DNA from: Oxalobacter formigenes
GTDB taxonomy: Bacteria; Pseudomonadota; Gammaproteobacteria; Burkholderiales; Burkholderiaceae_D
Direction of reading: 5' to 3'
Length of the DNA: 64,000 nucleotides
Assembly: GCA_023667225.1 (NCBI GenBank)
Contig: JAMPAN010000002.1
Span: 1-64,000, forward strand
Both the position numbers and the translations under genes were made by a program. Below are positions 54,348-64,000 of the stretch, piece by piece; position 1 is the stretch's first letter; each line of letters opens with the position of its first letter. Below the pieces are notes generated by a model that saw only the letters and a list, made by a program, of their open reading frames with translations, did no database searches and was not told the origin of the DNA.

Positions 54348-57300
54348 TTATACGATGTTATTTTCTGCCGGTATCCGTTTTACCCGGATAAGAACCTGGT
54401 GTGTCTGATGGTCGTTATCAAGGCGGATAAAAGTATTTTCCTGTTTGATGCCATTGAGGATGATTTCCATACCGGAAACAGTATCAGACTGTTCCATCGT
54501 GATGTGATAGGTGCTTTGTCCATGCCGGTAGGTTATCCTGATTTTTTCCCATTCTGACGGCAGGCAGGGTGCGAAATGAAGCTTGCCGTATTCAAGCGAT
54601 ATGCCGATAAGCGATTCCAGTATCAGCCGGTACATCCATCCGGCTGAACCGGTGTACCATGTCCACCCGCCGCGGCCCTCATGCGGGGAAAGTGCATAGA
54701 TATCAGCTGCAATGACGTAGGGTTCAACTTTGTATTGCCGGACGCTTTCCGGATCGAGGCTGTGGTTGACCGGGTTGATCAGGTTGAAGAGCTCCCAGGC
54801 CAGCCTGTTGTTTTTCAGTTTGGCGAAGGCCATAGCGGCCCAGATGGCGGCATGGGTATATTGTCCGCCATTTTCCCTTACACCCGGAACGTATCCCTTG
54901 ATGTAGCCGGGGTCAAGTTCGGACTGGTCAAATGGCGGGGTCAGTAACCGGATGAGTTTTTCCTTGCGTCTTATCAGGCGGGCATTGAGGGAATCCATGG
55001 CCTGGATGGCTCGTTTTTTTTCTCCGGCATCGGACAGAACAGACCAGCTTTGGGATATGGAGTCAATCCGGCATTCCGGATTGACGAAGGAACCCAATGG
55101 CATGCCATTGTCAAAATAAGCGCGCCGGTACCATGCGCCGTCCCAGGCATGGTCATGGAGCTGTTGTTTCAGACTGCGCGCCGCTTTTTCGCATGTTTCG
55201 GCAAAAGGTTTGTCGCCATATTGCCGGGCTATTTTGCCGAATTCAAGCAAAATATGGTACAGGAAGAAGCCCAGCCAGATGCTTTCTCCTTTCCCTGCTT
55301 TTCCTACTCTGTCCATGCCGTCATTCCAGTCGCCTGTTCCTATCAGGGGCAGTCCGTGGGAGCCAAAACGAAGTCCATGACGAATGGCGAGGGTACAGTG
55401 CCGGTAGATTGTGCCGCTTTGCGATGATTGGGCCGGCATGTCGTAGCGTGTATCCTGCCCGTCAGGAACAGGCGGGCTTTCCAGGAAGAAGGCAGATTCA
55501 TCCAGTATGCCGGTATCGCCGGTTGACCGGATATACCGGCATACGGCAAGCGGAAGCCACAGGTAATCATCAGAACAGCGGGTACGCACCCCGCGGCCTG
55601 AAGGCGGATGCCACCAATGCTGAACGTCTCCTTCGATAAATTGCCGGCTGGCGTGAAGCAGGATCTGGTTTCTGAGCAAGTCCGGGGCAGTGTGGGTAAC
55701 GGCCATGGCGTCCTGTAGCTGATCCCTGAATCCGAAGGCGCCGCCGGATTGATAAAAACCGCTTCTTGCCCATAGCCTGCAGGCTATGGTCTGGTACATT
55801 AACCAGCCGTTGGCAAGAATATTGAGAGACAGGTCGGGGGTTTCAAGCCTGACTGTGCCCAGTATTTGTTTCCAGTACTGGTGAATTTCTTCAAGGATGG
55901 CATCTGGAGCAAAAGGGGAGGTAAAGCGCCGTATCAGCCGGCTGATATCGGGGGTGCGCCTGTCAGCTGTCCCCAGAAGAAATGAAATGCGGCGTTCTTC
56001 TCCTTTTTCAAGGATGAACGGCACATGGATGGCACCGCATGGGTCATAGCCTGCGCCAACCTGGTTGGACAGACAGGCATAGGACATGGCAGCCGGATTG
56101 GCAAGTGTCCTGTTACGGCCAATGAATTCTGCACGGTTGCCGGTAATTGTCCGGTCTGTGCCGGTTGTGGCAAAAAAGGCGAGGTGGTCGGCAAATTCCG
56201 TGTTATAAGTGTTGCGTGCCAGGATCGCGCCGGTTTGAGGTTCCCTCTCTGTTATGATGTACATGTGGTTGTCTTCGCGTAGGCTGCCCAATACCCATTC
56301 CACGTAACCGGCCGCAGAAAGCTGTCTGGTTCGGGCGGATTCATTTCTGACCTTGAAAGTAAAATATTTGATGTTGGCTTTGAGCGCAACATAGACCCAT
56401 AATTCGGAGCGGATACCGTCTTCAGTATGTTCAAATGCGCTGTATCCAAAGCCGTGGCGGCACTGGTATTTCCCTTTTCCAGGGCAGGGAGCAGGGACGG
56501 GTGACCAGTAATGACCGCTTTCCTCGTCGCGCAGATAAAAGGTTTCTCCGCCCGTATCGCTGACAGGGTCATTATTCCATGGGGTAAGACGAAGCTCATG
56601 GGCATTTCCCTGCCAGGTATAGGATTGTCCGCTTTCGGATATGATGCAGCCGAAATGCGGGTTAGCGAGGATGTTGACCCAGGGAGCCGGGGTCGTTTTT
56701 TCTTTGGACAGCAGCATGACGTATTCTTTGCCGTCGGGGGAGAATCCGCCTGTACCGTTAAAGATCAGCAGGTCGTCTCGTGAGATGTCCGGGGCGTTTT
56801 GCGGCAGGTGTTTTTTTCCAGGAGGCAGCAAGGCTGGTTTTCTGCGTTCTGCCCGTTCTGCGTTGTGAAGCTGTGTAACCAGCGGCCCATCGGTATCGGA
56901 GAGGATGATGCGGGCTGCAGACGAGATCAGGATACGGTCTTCCATTGCTATCTGTTCTGTCTGTCTCAGAAAAATACCGCCCTGGCGGTTCATGGTCTGA
57001 GCAGGGTGGACTGCGGTAATGATATTGGTGATTTGTTCCTGGAGTGTTTGCCGGTATCCGGCGTTATCCTCGTTCCAGATAACCAGATCAACAGGCAACC
57101 CTTTCATGTGCCAGTAGGCATGGGCCTGGACGATCTGGCGGACCATATCCAGGTTTTCCCGGCCGCTTATCTGAAGCAAGACAATAGGCAAATCGCCTGA
57201 AATGGCATAGCTCCATAGTCCCTGTTGTCCCCGGCTGTTGTTGGCAAGGATGTGGCTTTTTGCACGGAAGTTCCTGTTGGCATACAGAATGCCTGAGGCC

Positions 57301-60300
57301 AATTTGGCATAAAGCTGTGCATCGGATTCCTCTGCGTTCAGTTGCCGAAGGAGGGCCTGCCCGTGGTTCAATGCCAGTTCCAGCACCCGTTCGGACAGGT
57401 TCATATCGTCGTATTTTTCTATCATTTTCAGGCAAGTTTCACGATTTTCAGCAATACCGCACAGGTAATCTATGACAACCGGTTTTCCCGGTTGCAGTAT
57501 CAGGTTGTGCCTGATGGCAGCAACCGGATCCAGAACGGAGCCTTCGCTTCCCGACAGGGTTTTGCCGGAAAGGAGGGCAATAGGATTGGCGGCGGTATGG
57601 CCTCTTCCGATAAAACGCATGCGGTCTGTTTCATATGAGGCATCGGTATGGTCTGCACCATGCACAATCATCATATGAAAGACGTAAGGCGGTTTTTCTT
57701 CTGCGTGGCGGGGCCTTCTTGTACTGATGACGGCATGATGTTCCGGTATGATTTCTGTCTGGATGAAAAGTTTGCTGAAAGCCGGATGTGATCTGTCTGC
57801 CTTTGATGGCGCTATCACAATTTCTGAGCAGGCTGTAAATTCGATTTTTCTGTCCTGCAAGGCATGGCTGGTTAAGGTGTGATGGCGAATTTCCATATTT
57901 TCTTCAGGGCAGACGCCTATTTCGCTGTGGATTTCGATATCATCCTCACAGGAGCGGAATTCGGCTTTGCCTTCCGAGAAAATTACTTCATAAAAAGTAT
58001 GCCGGCGGCAAACGGGCTGGTAGGTTGTTGACCAGAATTTTCCCGTTTCCCTGTCTCGCACATAAAACCAGGTTCCCCTGTTGTCCTGCACGCTGTCTTC
58101 TTGCCATCGTGAGATGGCCAAATCTTTCCAGCGGCTATATCCTGCGCCTGCATTTGTCAGCATGACATGATAGTTACCATTTGAAAGGAGTTGGATTTCG
58201 GGTTTTGGCGTATTTGCCGTTCGATAGATACGGTTCGGCGCAACCGGTTGAAGGGATGCCTGGCGGGACATGATGTGGCTTGGCGCCGCTTCAAAATGCG
58301 GTATTTGTCTGGGCACGCGTTCTTGAAGCAGCGGAAGAGTGGCTTTAAAAACGGGTTCTGCCTCAAAGCGTTTTTGCATGGGGCGATTCATGAGGAGGGA
58401 AAGCAAGGCAAGCAGTCCCATGCCCTGATGGTGAGCCATGAAAGAACGGATGACGGCATGGTTTTTTCCTGGGCCAAGCCGGGCAGGTGTGAAGTCAATT
58501 GCTTCAAAGAGGCCGAATTGTCCTTTGAATCCCTCTTTATCCAGCCGGATCAGGTTTTTGCAGGCGGATTCAGGATCAATCATCAGCGCCAGCATGGAGG
58601 CATAAGGGGCAATAACCAGATCTTCTCCCAGTCCGCGTTTGAGGCCAAGTCCTGGTACGCCGAAGGCACGGTACTGGTAATGCAGGTTTGCATCAAAAGC
58701 AAAGTAACCGGATTCTGAAATGCCCCAGGGAAGGCGGTGTTTTATGCCGTATTCCATCTGTTTTTTCACGACAGTTCGGTTGGTTTGCTCAAGAAGGGTA
58801 TCTTCATAAACGGGCATAACCAGCTGGGGCATGAGGTATTCGAACATGGAGCCGCTCCATGAAAGAAGAGCTGCGTTTTTTCCGACAGCAACCATTTTCC
58901 TGCCCAGGGCAAACCAGTTTTCCTGGGGAATCTGGCCTTGGGAAATAGCCACAAAACTTGTCAGCCTGGCTTCAGATGCCAGCAGGTCGTAGTAGCTGTT
59001 GTCCCGCTTTTTCTCTGTAACGTTAAATCCGATAGAAAGCAGGCGGGTGGATGGGTTCATCAGAAAGCGGAAGTCCATCCGGGCAAATTCGTCTGCATGA
59101 CGGGCGATCGCCTGGAGCTGGCAAATTCTTCCGGATGCGGCAGAGACGGCCTGCTCAACCAATATAGCCAGTGCTTTCAGTTTGGTCTTTTCATCAGGCT
59201 TGGCCTGATTCAGGGCTTGCCGGATAGCAGGCAGCACGGTGCGGTCGTATTGGGCCAGTTCATCTAATGTGGGTAACCGGTTGAGTGAATCAAAACGGTC
59301 GGGCTGGTGCCGCCATTCTGTCAGTGTCACCCAGGGCATCAGCAGGGATATTTCTTCCAGCATCTGGCAGCACTGTTTATGGAAGGTTTTTGCCCAGAAC
59401 AGGCCAAATGTTTTTTTCTGGTTTGCCTGGGTATTAACCAGCCTGCCGGCGTGATTTGCCAGACGTTCTACCCAGCAGAAAATATCATGCAGGGAAAAAG
59501 CGGTTTTTTCGTCCCGTGACAGCCATTGGGAGGTTATTTCCTGGGTTAGTTCATTTTTTTCCGGCAGGTACTCTGCCAGAATGGAAAAGGTGTCGTACAG
59601 GCCGTTTGACAGGCGGGGGCTGATGGCAGGCCGGCATATGAGTTCCTGAAGACCGGATTTCAGAGTAAGCAGGTGTCCGGCCAGGTTGCCGCTGTCCACT
59701 GTGGAGAGGTAAAGGGGTGTCTGTATGGTTTTGAGGGTTGTTGTATCGTACCAGTTGTAAAAGTGGCCGCGGTATCTGTCCATTCTGGAGAGGGAGGAAA
59801 AGGTCAGGCTTGTACGGCTAATGGCCTGGCCGACAGGGATATAGGCAAAATCGGCAGCGGCCAGATAGGCCAGCAGAGCCAGGCCAATGTTGGTTGGCGA
59901 GGTACGGCAGGCGATGATTCTGCCCAGGTTGTCTTTGCGGTATCCTGGCGGCAGCGGTTTGTCCAAGAAAGCGGCAGACAGGGCTTCCTGTATATTGTCA
60001 GGAGGGAGCCAGTTGTTTTCCGTTGTAACATGGGTATCGAAGAAGGCCCAGATTTTTCTGGCCAGTTTGCGCAGGTAGAGAAGGTGCCCGGGGGAAAGCG
60101 GTTTTTCCTTATGCTGAACAGGCTGGCTGGCAAACCAGGCAATCAGCGGGGAAAAAAGCCAGAGCAGCAAAAAGGGGGATGCAACAATCAATACCGGCGG
60201 CCTGGTCAGGAAAACAGCAGCGAAAACACTCAGGGAAAATGCCGGCGCACACCACATTGTACGGATATAGGCGGGCAGATTTTCACTGTTGTCCCTGATT

Positions 60301-63146
60301 AAGCCTGACGGGATCCATTCCAGTAAATGACGGTGCGATAGCAGTAATCTGAAGAGTGTTCTGACAATAGCGTCAAGATGATAGCCGGCTTCATGGGGAA
60401 GCACCATGAAATTCAGGAAAATATTGGAGCACTGACGGTTTGTTGTACCCATGCATACGGACAGATGTTGTCTGATATCTGTATGGCGGTGCTTGGCAAT
60501 AAGGCTGGTCAGGAAGGCCAGAAAAGCCGGCAGAAAAAAGGCGGAAAGCAGTGCCAGTGTCCATATCCAGGCAGGTTTCAAGGCTATCCATGCCGCTGCA
60601 AAAAGAAACGTGACAGCTGGCGCAACCATGCTGCGCCGCAGGTTGTCAAACAGTTTCCAGCGAGAAAGCCGCGAAAGCGGATTGGGTTGCCTTTTTTCTT
60701 TGTTCTGAGCCGATGTATCCGGTACGCAGGGAAAGAGCCACTTGACGAGTTGCCAGTCTCCCCTTATCCAGCGGTGGCGGCGTTTGACATCGGAGAGATA
60801 ATCTGCCGGATATTTTTCATAAAGTGAGACATCACTGACAAGGCCGGATCGGGCATAACATCCTTCCAGCAGGTCATGGCTTAAAATGTGATTGGACGGG
60901 AGCCTGTTGCCAAGGGCAAAGTTGACGGCATCAATATCATAGATGCCTTTGCCAATAAATGAGCCTTCGCCAAACAGATCCTGGTAAACGTCGGATACAG
61001 TTCTGGTATAAGGGTCGATTCCTGCGTCCCCACTGTTTAGCCGCTCGTAAATGGAAGCATGGCTGCCTGGCAGGAGGCTGGCTACGCGCGGCTGGAGAAT
61101 GCCGTATCCTTTTGCGACTATCCGTTTTTTTTCGTCATAGACGGCTTTGTTTAACGGATGGGCAAGGGTAGCAATAAACTGGCGGGCCGTATCCCTGAAA
61201 AGACGGGTATCGCTGTCTAAGGTAATGACAAAACGGAACCGGCTGGTTTGGCTGAAATCACCGATTTTTATGGAAAAATTGGCAGGCCGGTTTCGTAAGA
61301 AAGCATTGAGTTCTTCCAGTTTTCCCCTTTTGCGTTCCTGCCCCATCCAGATTTGCTCACTGGTGTTAAAGTGTCTTGGGCGGTGCAGCAGCCAGAAAGG
61401 AGAGAGGTTGTCCCTGTTTTGGTATTGCCGGTTCAGTTTTTTAATTTTTTCAGCGGCATATTCCAGCAGTTTGGCATCCTGTTCGGTTTCTTCTGTTGCT
61501 GCATCGGTAAAATCGCTTAAGAGGCAGAAGCGAAGCCGTTTATCCTGGTTTCCAAGGTAATGTATTTCCAGTGTTTCGCATAGCTGGTCAATGTTTTCCG
61601 GACTGATCAGCATGCAGGGAATGGCTATGACGGTATCGCAGCCTTCAGGGATGCCGCCGGAGAAATCCATGCGCGGCAAACGGGAGGGTGAAATTGCCAA
61701 CATGGATAACCAGTTGACCAATGAAACAGCCAGGTGGCTGGATGCAATCAGGGTTGTTGTGCCTAACAGAAGGAGGAACCAGACAGGGAAATCGCCGGTT
61801 TCCGTTATGCGGAGCATGACAGCAGTAAAGAGGGAGGAAAGTACCAGTATGCTGCCAAGATAGGGAATGGCCGGGAAGTGTCTAATCCATGCCGGAACAC
61901 GCTGACGGAGAGGTTGTTTTATATCTGCCGCTTTCTCAAGCAGGGAGCGCCCTTCGGCAATAAGATAGTAGCCTACATGGGCAGCTCTGTTATCGACACC
62001 TTCCTGCAAGGCATGTTTTTTTGCCATGTTAATGGCTTTGGATGCGATGGCTTCTTCAGTCAGGTGACTGTATTTCGCCATATTTTCAATAACGCGGCGG
62101 TAATGATCACGGGAGGCAAAATCCATGGCGGAATACACGCCTGCCGGGTCGGTTTTGAGTCGGTGTTCTACCTGGCTGACTGATTCAAAAAAAAGATGCC
62201 AGTCTATGTTTCCCAGCAGGCGGATGCTGGTGATGCTGTTACTGATGCTGACCTGGTCAGACGCCTGCCGTTGTGTTTCCTGCATGACAAGCTGCTCAAT
62301 GGTAACGCCTGTTTCGGCAAGCCGGTTTGCTACCCAGTTCAAAGGAAGGGTCAAGGTTGACTTTTGGCTTTGAAGACGGCGTGTCATTTCAGCAATGAAG
62401 GCGCTGTCCATTGGAGGATGGGAACGGGCCAGATCTGCTACCTGGAGGATAAGGCCGGCAGGGTCGTTTTCAGCTGTATCCAGAAATCTTTTTACCCATT
62501 GCTCTGCCAGCTCATGATGCTGGCGTGAGATGGCAAGGCGGACAGCTACTCGCCTCAGGTTTTCTATTAGTGCCAGGCGCAGCATAACCGGAATGGCCCA
62601 TAGTTCTCCTGTGGTTAATGGAGCGAGGCTTTGATAGGAGGAGATAAAGGCAGTCAATTTTTCTATATCGATCCGCCCGTCTCCATGTGAAACGATTTCC
62701 AGTGCCAGTTCATATACTCTCGGCCAGCCTTCACATATTCCGGCACCCAGCCTGGGCAGTTCCCGGCTGTACTGCAAGGGAAGATGACGTTGTGCTGTAC
62801 GAATTTGCTCTTCAATGAGGTAGTAATTGTCAAGCAGCCATTCTGCTGCTGGAATGATTCGCCGGCCGGACTTGAGCTCACAGGAAAACAGTGTGAATAC
62901 CTGTTGGAGAATATTGGCATTTTCCGACAGTCTCAAAAGTAGCCTGTCAGGCTTTTTTTTCTTGCACAGCACATGTCGGGATGCCAGAAATTTGCCGTAT
63001 TGGCTCATCTGGGATGTGCTCATCAGTTCTGAGCGGAGAGGTTCCTCATCACAGCATATATCTGGCCGGGATGGAAAGTTTTTGCTTTTTCCTGCAAGAA
63101 TGCGTAACCATTTGCCTGTTTTCCGGAGTATGTTGGAGATATTCAC
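54348..63146 (-). CDS. Cyclic beta-1,2-glucan synthase (NdvB/ChvB type)
   Basis: This 2932-residue inner-membrane enzyme makes periplasmic cyclic beta-1,2-glucans from UDP-glucose, judged by homology to the Rhizobium/Brucella enzymes (~2830 residues). Order: an N-terminal region; membrane helix pairs near 430-490, 855-895 and 995-1035; a GT84 domain with FRFVITLDSDTRLF near residue 640; a glucoamylase-like region with PGLGLKRGLGEDLVIAPYASM near 1500; two beta-sandwich carbohydrate-binding modules; and a C-terminal GH94 phosphorylase-like domain with GTGDWNDGMDRVG near 2600, which in NdvB-type enzymes controls chain length. All domains are in one open frame. It stands alone; no ndvA-type exporter is in the window. 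Confidence 0.92.
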   Translation of the reverse strand: MNISNILRKTGKWLRILAGKSKNFPSRPDICCDEEPLRSELMSTSQMSQYGKFLASRHVLCKKKKPDRLLLRLSENANILQQVFTLFSCELKSGRRIIPAAEWLLDNYYLIEEQIRTAQRHLPLQYSRELPRLGAGICEGWPRVYELALEIVSHGDGRIDIEKLTAFISSYQSLAPLTTGELWAIPVMLRLALIENLRRVAVRLAISRQHHELAEQWVKRFLDTAENDPAGLILQVADLARSHPPMDSAFIAEMTRRLQSQKSTLTLPLNWVANRLAETGVTIEQLVMQETQRQASDQVSISNSITSIRLLGNIDWHLFFESVSQVEHRLKTDPAGVYSAMDFASRDHYRRVIENMAKYSHLTEEAIASKAINMAKKHALQEGVDNRAAHVGYYLIAEGRSLLEKAADIKQPLRQRVPAWIRHFPAIPYLGSILVLSSLFTAVMLRITETGDFPVWFLLLLGTTTLIASSHLAVSLVNWLSMLAISPSRLPRMDFSGGIPEGCDTVIAIPCMLISPENIDQLCETLEIHYLGNQDKRLRFCLLSDFTDAATEETEQDAKLLEYAAEKIKKLNRQYQNRDNLSPFWLLHRPRHFNTSEQIWMGQERKRGKLEELNAFLRNRPANFSIKIGDFSQTSRFRFVITLDSDTRLFRDTARQFIATLAHPLNKAVYDEKKRIVAKGYGILQPRVASLLPGSHASIYERLNSGDAGIDPYTRTVSDVYQDLFGEGSFIGKGIYDIDAVNFALGNRLPSNHILSHDLLEGCYARSGLVSDVSLYEKYPADYLSDVKRRHRWIRGDWQLVKWLFPCVPDTSAQNKEKRQPNPLSRLSRWKLFDNLRRSMVAPAVTFLFAAAWIALKPAWIWTLALLSAFFLPAFLAFLTSLIAKHRHTDIRQHLSVCMGTTNRQCSNIFLNFMVLPHEAGYHLDAIVRTLFRLLLSHRHLLEWIPSGLIRDNSENLPAYIRTMWCAPAFSLSVFAAVFLTRPPVLIVASPFLLLWLFSPLIAWFASQPVQHKEKPLSPGHLLYLRKLARKIWAFFDTHVTTENNWLPPDNIQEALSAAFLDKPLPPGYRKDNLGRIIACRTSPTNIGLALLAYLAAADFAYIPVGQAISRTSLTFSSLSRMDRYRGHFYNWYDTTTLKTIQTPLYLSTVDSGNLAGHLLTLKSGLQELICRPAISPRLSNGLYDTFSILAEYLPEKNELTQEITSQWLSRDEKTAFSLHDIFCWVERLANHAGRLVNTQANQKKTFGLFWAKTFHKQCCQMLEEISLLMPWVTLTEWRHQPDRFDSLNRLPTLDELAQYDRTVLPAIRQALNQAKPDEKTKLKALAILVEQAVSAASGRICQLQAIARHADEFARMDFRFLMNPSTRLLSIGFNVTEKKRDNSYYDLLASEARLTSFVAISQGQIPQENWFALGRKMVAVGKNAALLSWSGSMFEYLMPQLVMPVYEDTLLEQTNRTVVKKQMEYGIKHRLPWGISESGYFAFDANLHYQYRAFGVPGLGLKRGLGEDLVIAPYASMLALMIDPESACKNLIRLDKEGFKGQFGLFEAIDFTPARLGPGKNHAVIRSFMAHHQGMGLLALLSLLMNRPMQKRFEAEPVFKATLPLLQERVPRQIPHFEAAPSHIMSRQASLQPVAPNRIYRTANTPKPEIQLLSNGNYHVMLTNAGAGYSRWKDLAISRWQEDSVQDNRGTWFYVRDRETGKFWSTTYQPVCRRHTFYEVIFSEGKAEFRSCEDDIEIHSEIGVCPEENMEIRHHTLTSHALQDRKIEFTACSEIVIAPSKADRSHPAFSKLFIQTEIIPEHHAVISTRRPRHAEEKPPYVFHMMIVHGADHTDASYETDRMRFIGRGHTAANPIALLSGKTLSGSEGSVLDPVAAIRHNLILQPGKPVVIDYLCGIAENRETCLKMIEKYDDMNLSERVLELALNHGQALLRQLNAEESDAQLYAKLASGILYANRNFRAKSHILANNSRGQQGLWSYAISGDLPIVLLQISGRENLDMVRQIVQAHAYWHMKGLPVDLVIWNEDNAGYRQTLQEQITNIITAVHPAQTMNRQGGIFLRQTEQIAMEDRILISSAARIILSDTDGPLVTQLHNAERAERRKPALLPPGKKHLPQNAPDISRDDLLIFNGTGGFSPDGKEYVMLLSKEKTTPAPWVNILANPHFGCIISESGQSYTWQGNAHELRLTPWNNDPVSDTGGETFYLRDEESGHYWSPVPAPCPGKGKYQCRHGFGYSAFEHTEDGIRSELWVYVALKANIKYFTFKVRNESARTRQLSAAGYVEWVLGSLREDNHMYIITEREPQTGAILARNTYNTEFADHLAFFATTGTDRTITGNRAEFIGRNRTLANPAAMSYACLSNQVGAGYDPCGAIHVPFILEKGEERRISFLLGTADRRTPDISRLIRRFTSPFAPDAILEEIHQYWKQILGTVRLETPDLSLNILANGWLMYQTIACRLWARSGFYQSGGAFGFRDQLQDAMAVTHTAPDLLRNQILLHASRQFIEGDVQHWWHPPSGRGVRTRCSDDYLWLPLAVCRYIRSTGDTGILDESAFFLESPPVPDGQDTRYDMPAQSSQSGTIYRHCTLAIRHGLRFGSHGLPLIGTGDWNDGMDRVGKAGKGESIWLGFFLYHILLEFGKIARQYGDKPFAETCEKAARSLKQQLHDHAWDGAWYRRAYFDNGMPLGSFVNPECRIDSISQSWSVLSDAGEKKRAIQAMDSLNARLIRRKEKLIRLLTPPFDQSELDPGYIKGYVPGVRENGGQYTHAAIWAAMAFAKLKNNRLAWELFNLINPVNHSLDPESVRQYKVEPYVIAADIYALSPHEGRGGWTWYTGSAGWMYRLILESLIGISLEYGKLHFAPCLPSEWEKIRITYRHGQSTYHITMEQSDTVSGMEIILNGIKQENTFIRLDNDHQTHQVLIRVKRIPAENNIV

Positions 63147-63537
63147 AATTTCGGTCTCGTTTCGCTAACAAAGGGGAACAATGCGCCATACTTTCCCAAT
63201 AAAGCGCATGGGGCTGTTTATTGAAAATCAAGGGCACAGATGAAATAGCAGGTTTTTCCTGTATTCCTTTTTCAGGAACAAAAGCCGTGCTTCTTTTGCA
63301 GCGGTGCTGTTTTTTCTTGATGGAATTTGTCCGGTTGTGTGCACTTCGGGCAAAATCGTTGTAGAATCTGGACGCCGGATGTCCTGTCGGGAAAAAAGTG
63401 GCATAAAGTGGAGACGGGGTGATATCTGTTTTCCGGCATATAGTTTCTTTACCGGCAGAATGGGGCCAAGCGCAGTTTCATACTTTACGGCGAGCGGTTT
63501 AAAGAACCGGGCTGAATTTCCGGATACTTTGTGATAT
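63147..63537. other. Divergent intergenic region
   Basis: This 391-base gap separates the glucan synthase and scpB. It holds two short inverted repeats (ATGCGC/GCGCAT at ~63181-63211 and TTCCTG/CAGGAA at ~63256-63280). A possible plus-strand -10 (TAGAAT, ~63361) has no good -35. Frames in it have no family features, and no gene is supported. Confidence 0.5.
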
Positions 63538-64000
63538 ATGGCAGAGGAAAAAATTATCCTCGAAACGGCGTTGTTGTGTGCGCCGGAAGCATTATCCATG
63601 CAGGATATGAAGAATCTGCTGGAAAATACCGGGACTGAAATCAACGAACGCTGGCAAGGGCGAATCAGGCGGATTCTGGCAGAGTTGTCTGAGGACTGGT
63701 CCGGAAAAGGGTTGGAGCTAGTTCAGGTTGCCAATGGATGGCGTTTCCAGAGCAGGCCTGAAATGAAACCCTGGCTGGCTTGTCTGACTAGGGAAAAGCT
63801 GCCAAGGTATAGTCGGGCTACGCTGGAGACACTGGCTATTATTGCTTATAACCAGCCGGTGACACGGGGGGATATTGAGCAAATCAGAGGAGTGATGGTC
63901 AATCCCAATACAATCCGTATGCTGGAGGAAAGGGGTTGGATTGAAGTGGTCGGCCACCGGGAAACACTGGGAAGACCGGCTCTTTTTGCCACGACAAGGC
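63538..64000 (+). CDS. scpB: Segregation and condensation protein B (partial)
   Basis: The frame opens at ATG 63538 and runs off the right edge after 154 codons. It has the paired winged-helix domains of Scp[23 protein letters not shown] at the start, then [28 protein letters not shown] (read in parts) and the diagnostic [23 protein letters not shown]. It would join ScpA and SMC in the condensin complex. scpA is not in the window, although it is usually just upstream. Confidence 0.95.
   Translation, partial: MAEEKIILETALLCAPEALSMQDMKNLLENTGTEINERWQGRIRRILAELSEDWSGKGLELVQVANGWRFQSRPEMKPWLACLTREKLPRYSRATLETLAIIAYNQPVTRGDIEQIRGVMVNPNTIRMLEERGWIEVVGHRETLGRPALFATTR

Overview
The window looks like a piece of a betaproteobacterial chromosome, most likely order Burkholderiales. 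The evidence is the gene order purD-nadD-rsfS-rlmH-maf-rng, the carA-carB-greA-yhbY-rlmE-ftsH-folP cluster, an NtrC/sigma-54 controlled glnA followed by glnL-glnG, and prfB next to lysS. Base composition is near 50% G+C by eye. An Oxalobacteraceae- or Sutterellaceae-like host fits, but no marker here fixes the genus.

Layout. 1-403: the end of an unidentified gene with its terminator, then the 3' half of a tRNA-Ser starting in the anticodon loop, which reads as the distal attachment site of an element lying to the left. 445-4564: a membrane protein, UDP-glucose dehydrogenase and an LtaS/sulfatase-type envelope transferase. 4551-10388 (minus): a housekeeping operon yebC-purD-nadD-rsfS-rlmH-maf-rng. 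10546-14626: glk, ispH, radC, an FKBP isomerase and a CinA-type protein. 14630-18765: the nitrogen-control unit (NtrC site, sigma-54 promoter, glnA, terminator, glnL, glnG). 18812-25541: a frameshifted phosphoethanolamine transferase, an aldo/keto reductase, an NlpC/P60 peptidase, an FAD oxidoreductase, thiD and an NlpE-like lipoprotein. 25668-28358: lysS and prfB.

28321-36792 is the accessory centre of the window. A complete type II-B CRISPR-Cas locus (cas9-cas1-cas2-cas4, minus strand) sits between prfB and a tRNA-Arg. The array (11 repeats, 10 spacers) has its crRNA sense on the plus strand, converges on the cas operon and ends in a rho-independent terminator. A tracrRNA can be read upstream of cas9 with its promoter, anti-repeat, a UCCG-capped stem and terminator. 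A weaker repeat-like sequence beside it could be a scaRNA-like element. Between prfB and the array lies a small exported-protein gene flanked by two copies of the prfB promoter/start region.

37000-43921: an orphan YjfB-like protein, hslO (Hsp33), a hydrolase, a PHP phosphatase, htpX behind a sigma-32-like promoter, a YciO/Sua5 protein, a site-2 protease homologue and trpS. 43962-53170: the carAB-greA-(yhbY)-rlmE-ftsH-folP region with structured leaders before carA and greA. 53306-63146: a YeiH transporter and a 2932-residue cyclic beta-1,2-glucan synthase. The window ends inside scpB.

Together the genes give nucleotide, NAD, folate and thiamine synthesis, nitrogen regulation, proteostasis (Hsp33, HtpX, FtsH, FKBP), envelope modification and adaptive immunity.
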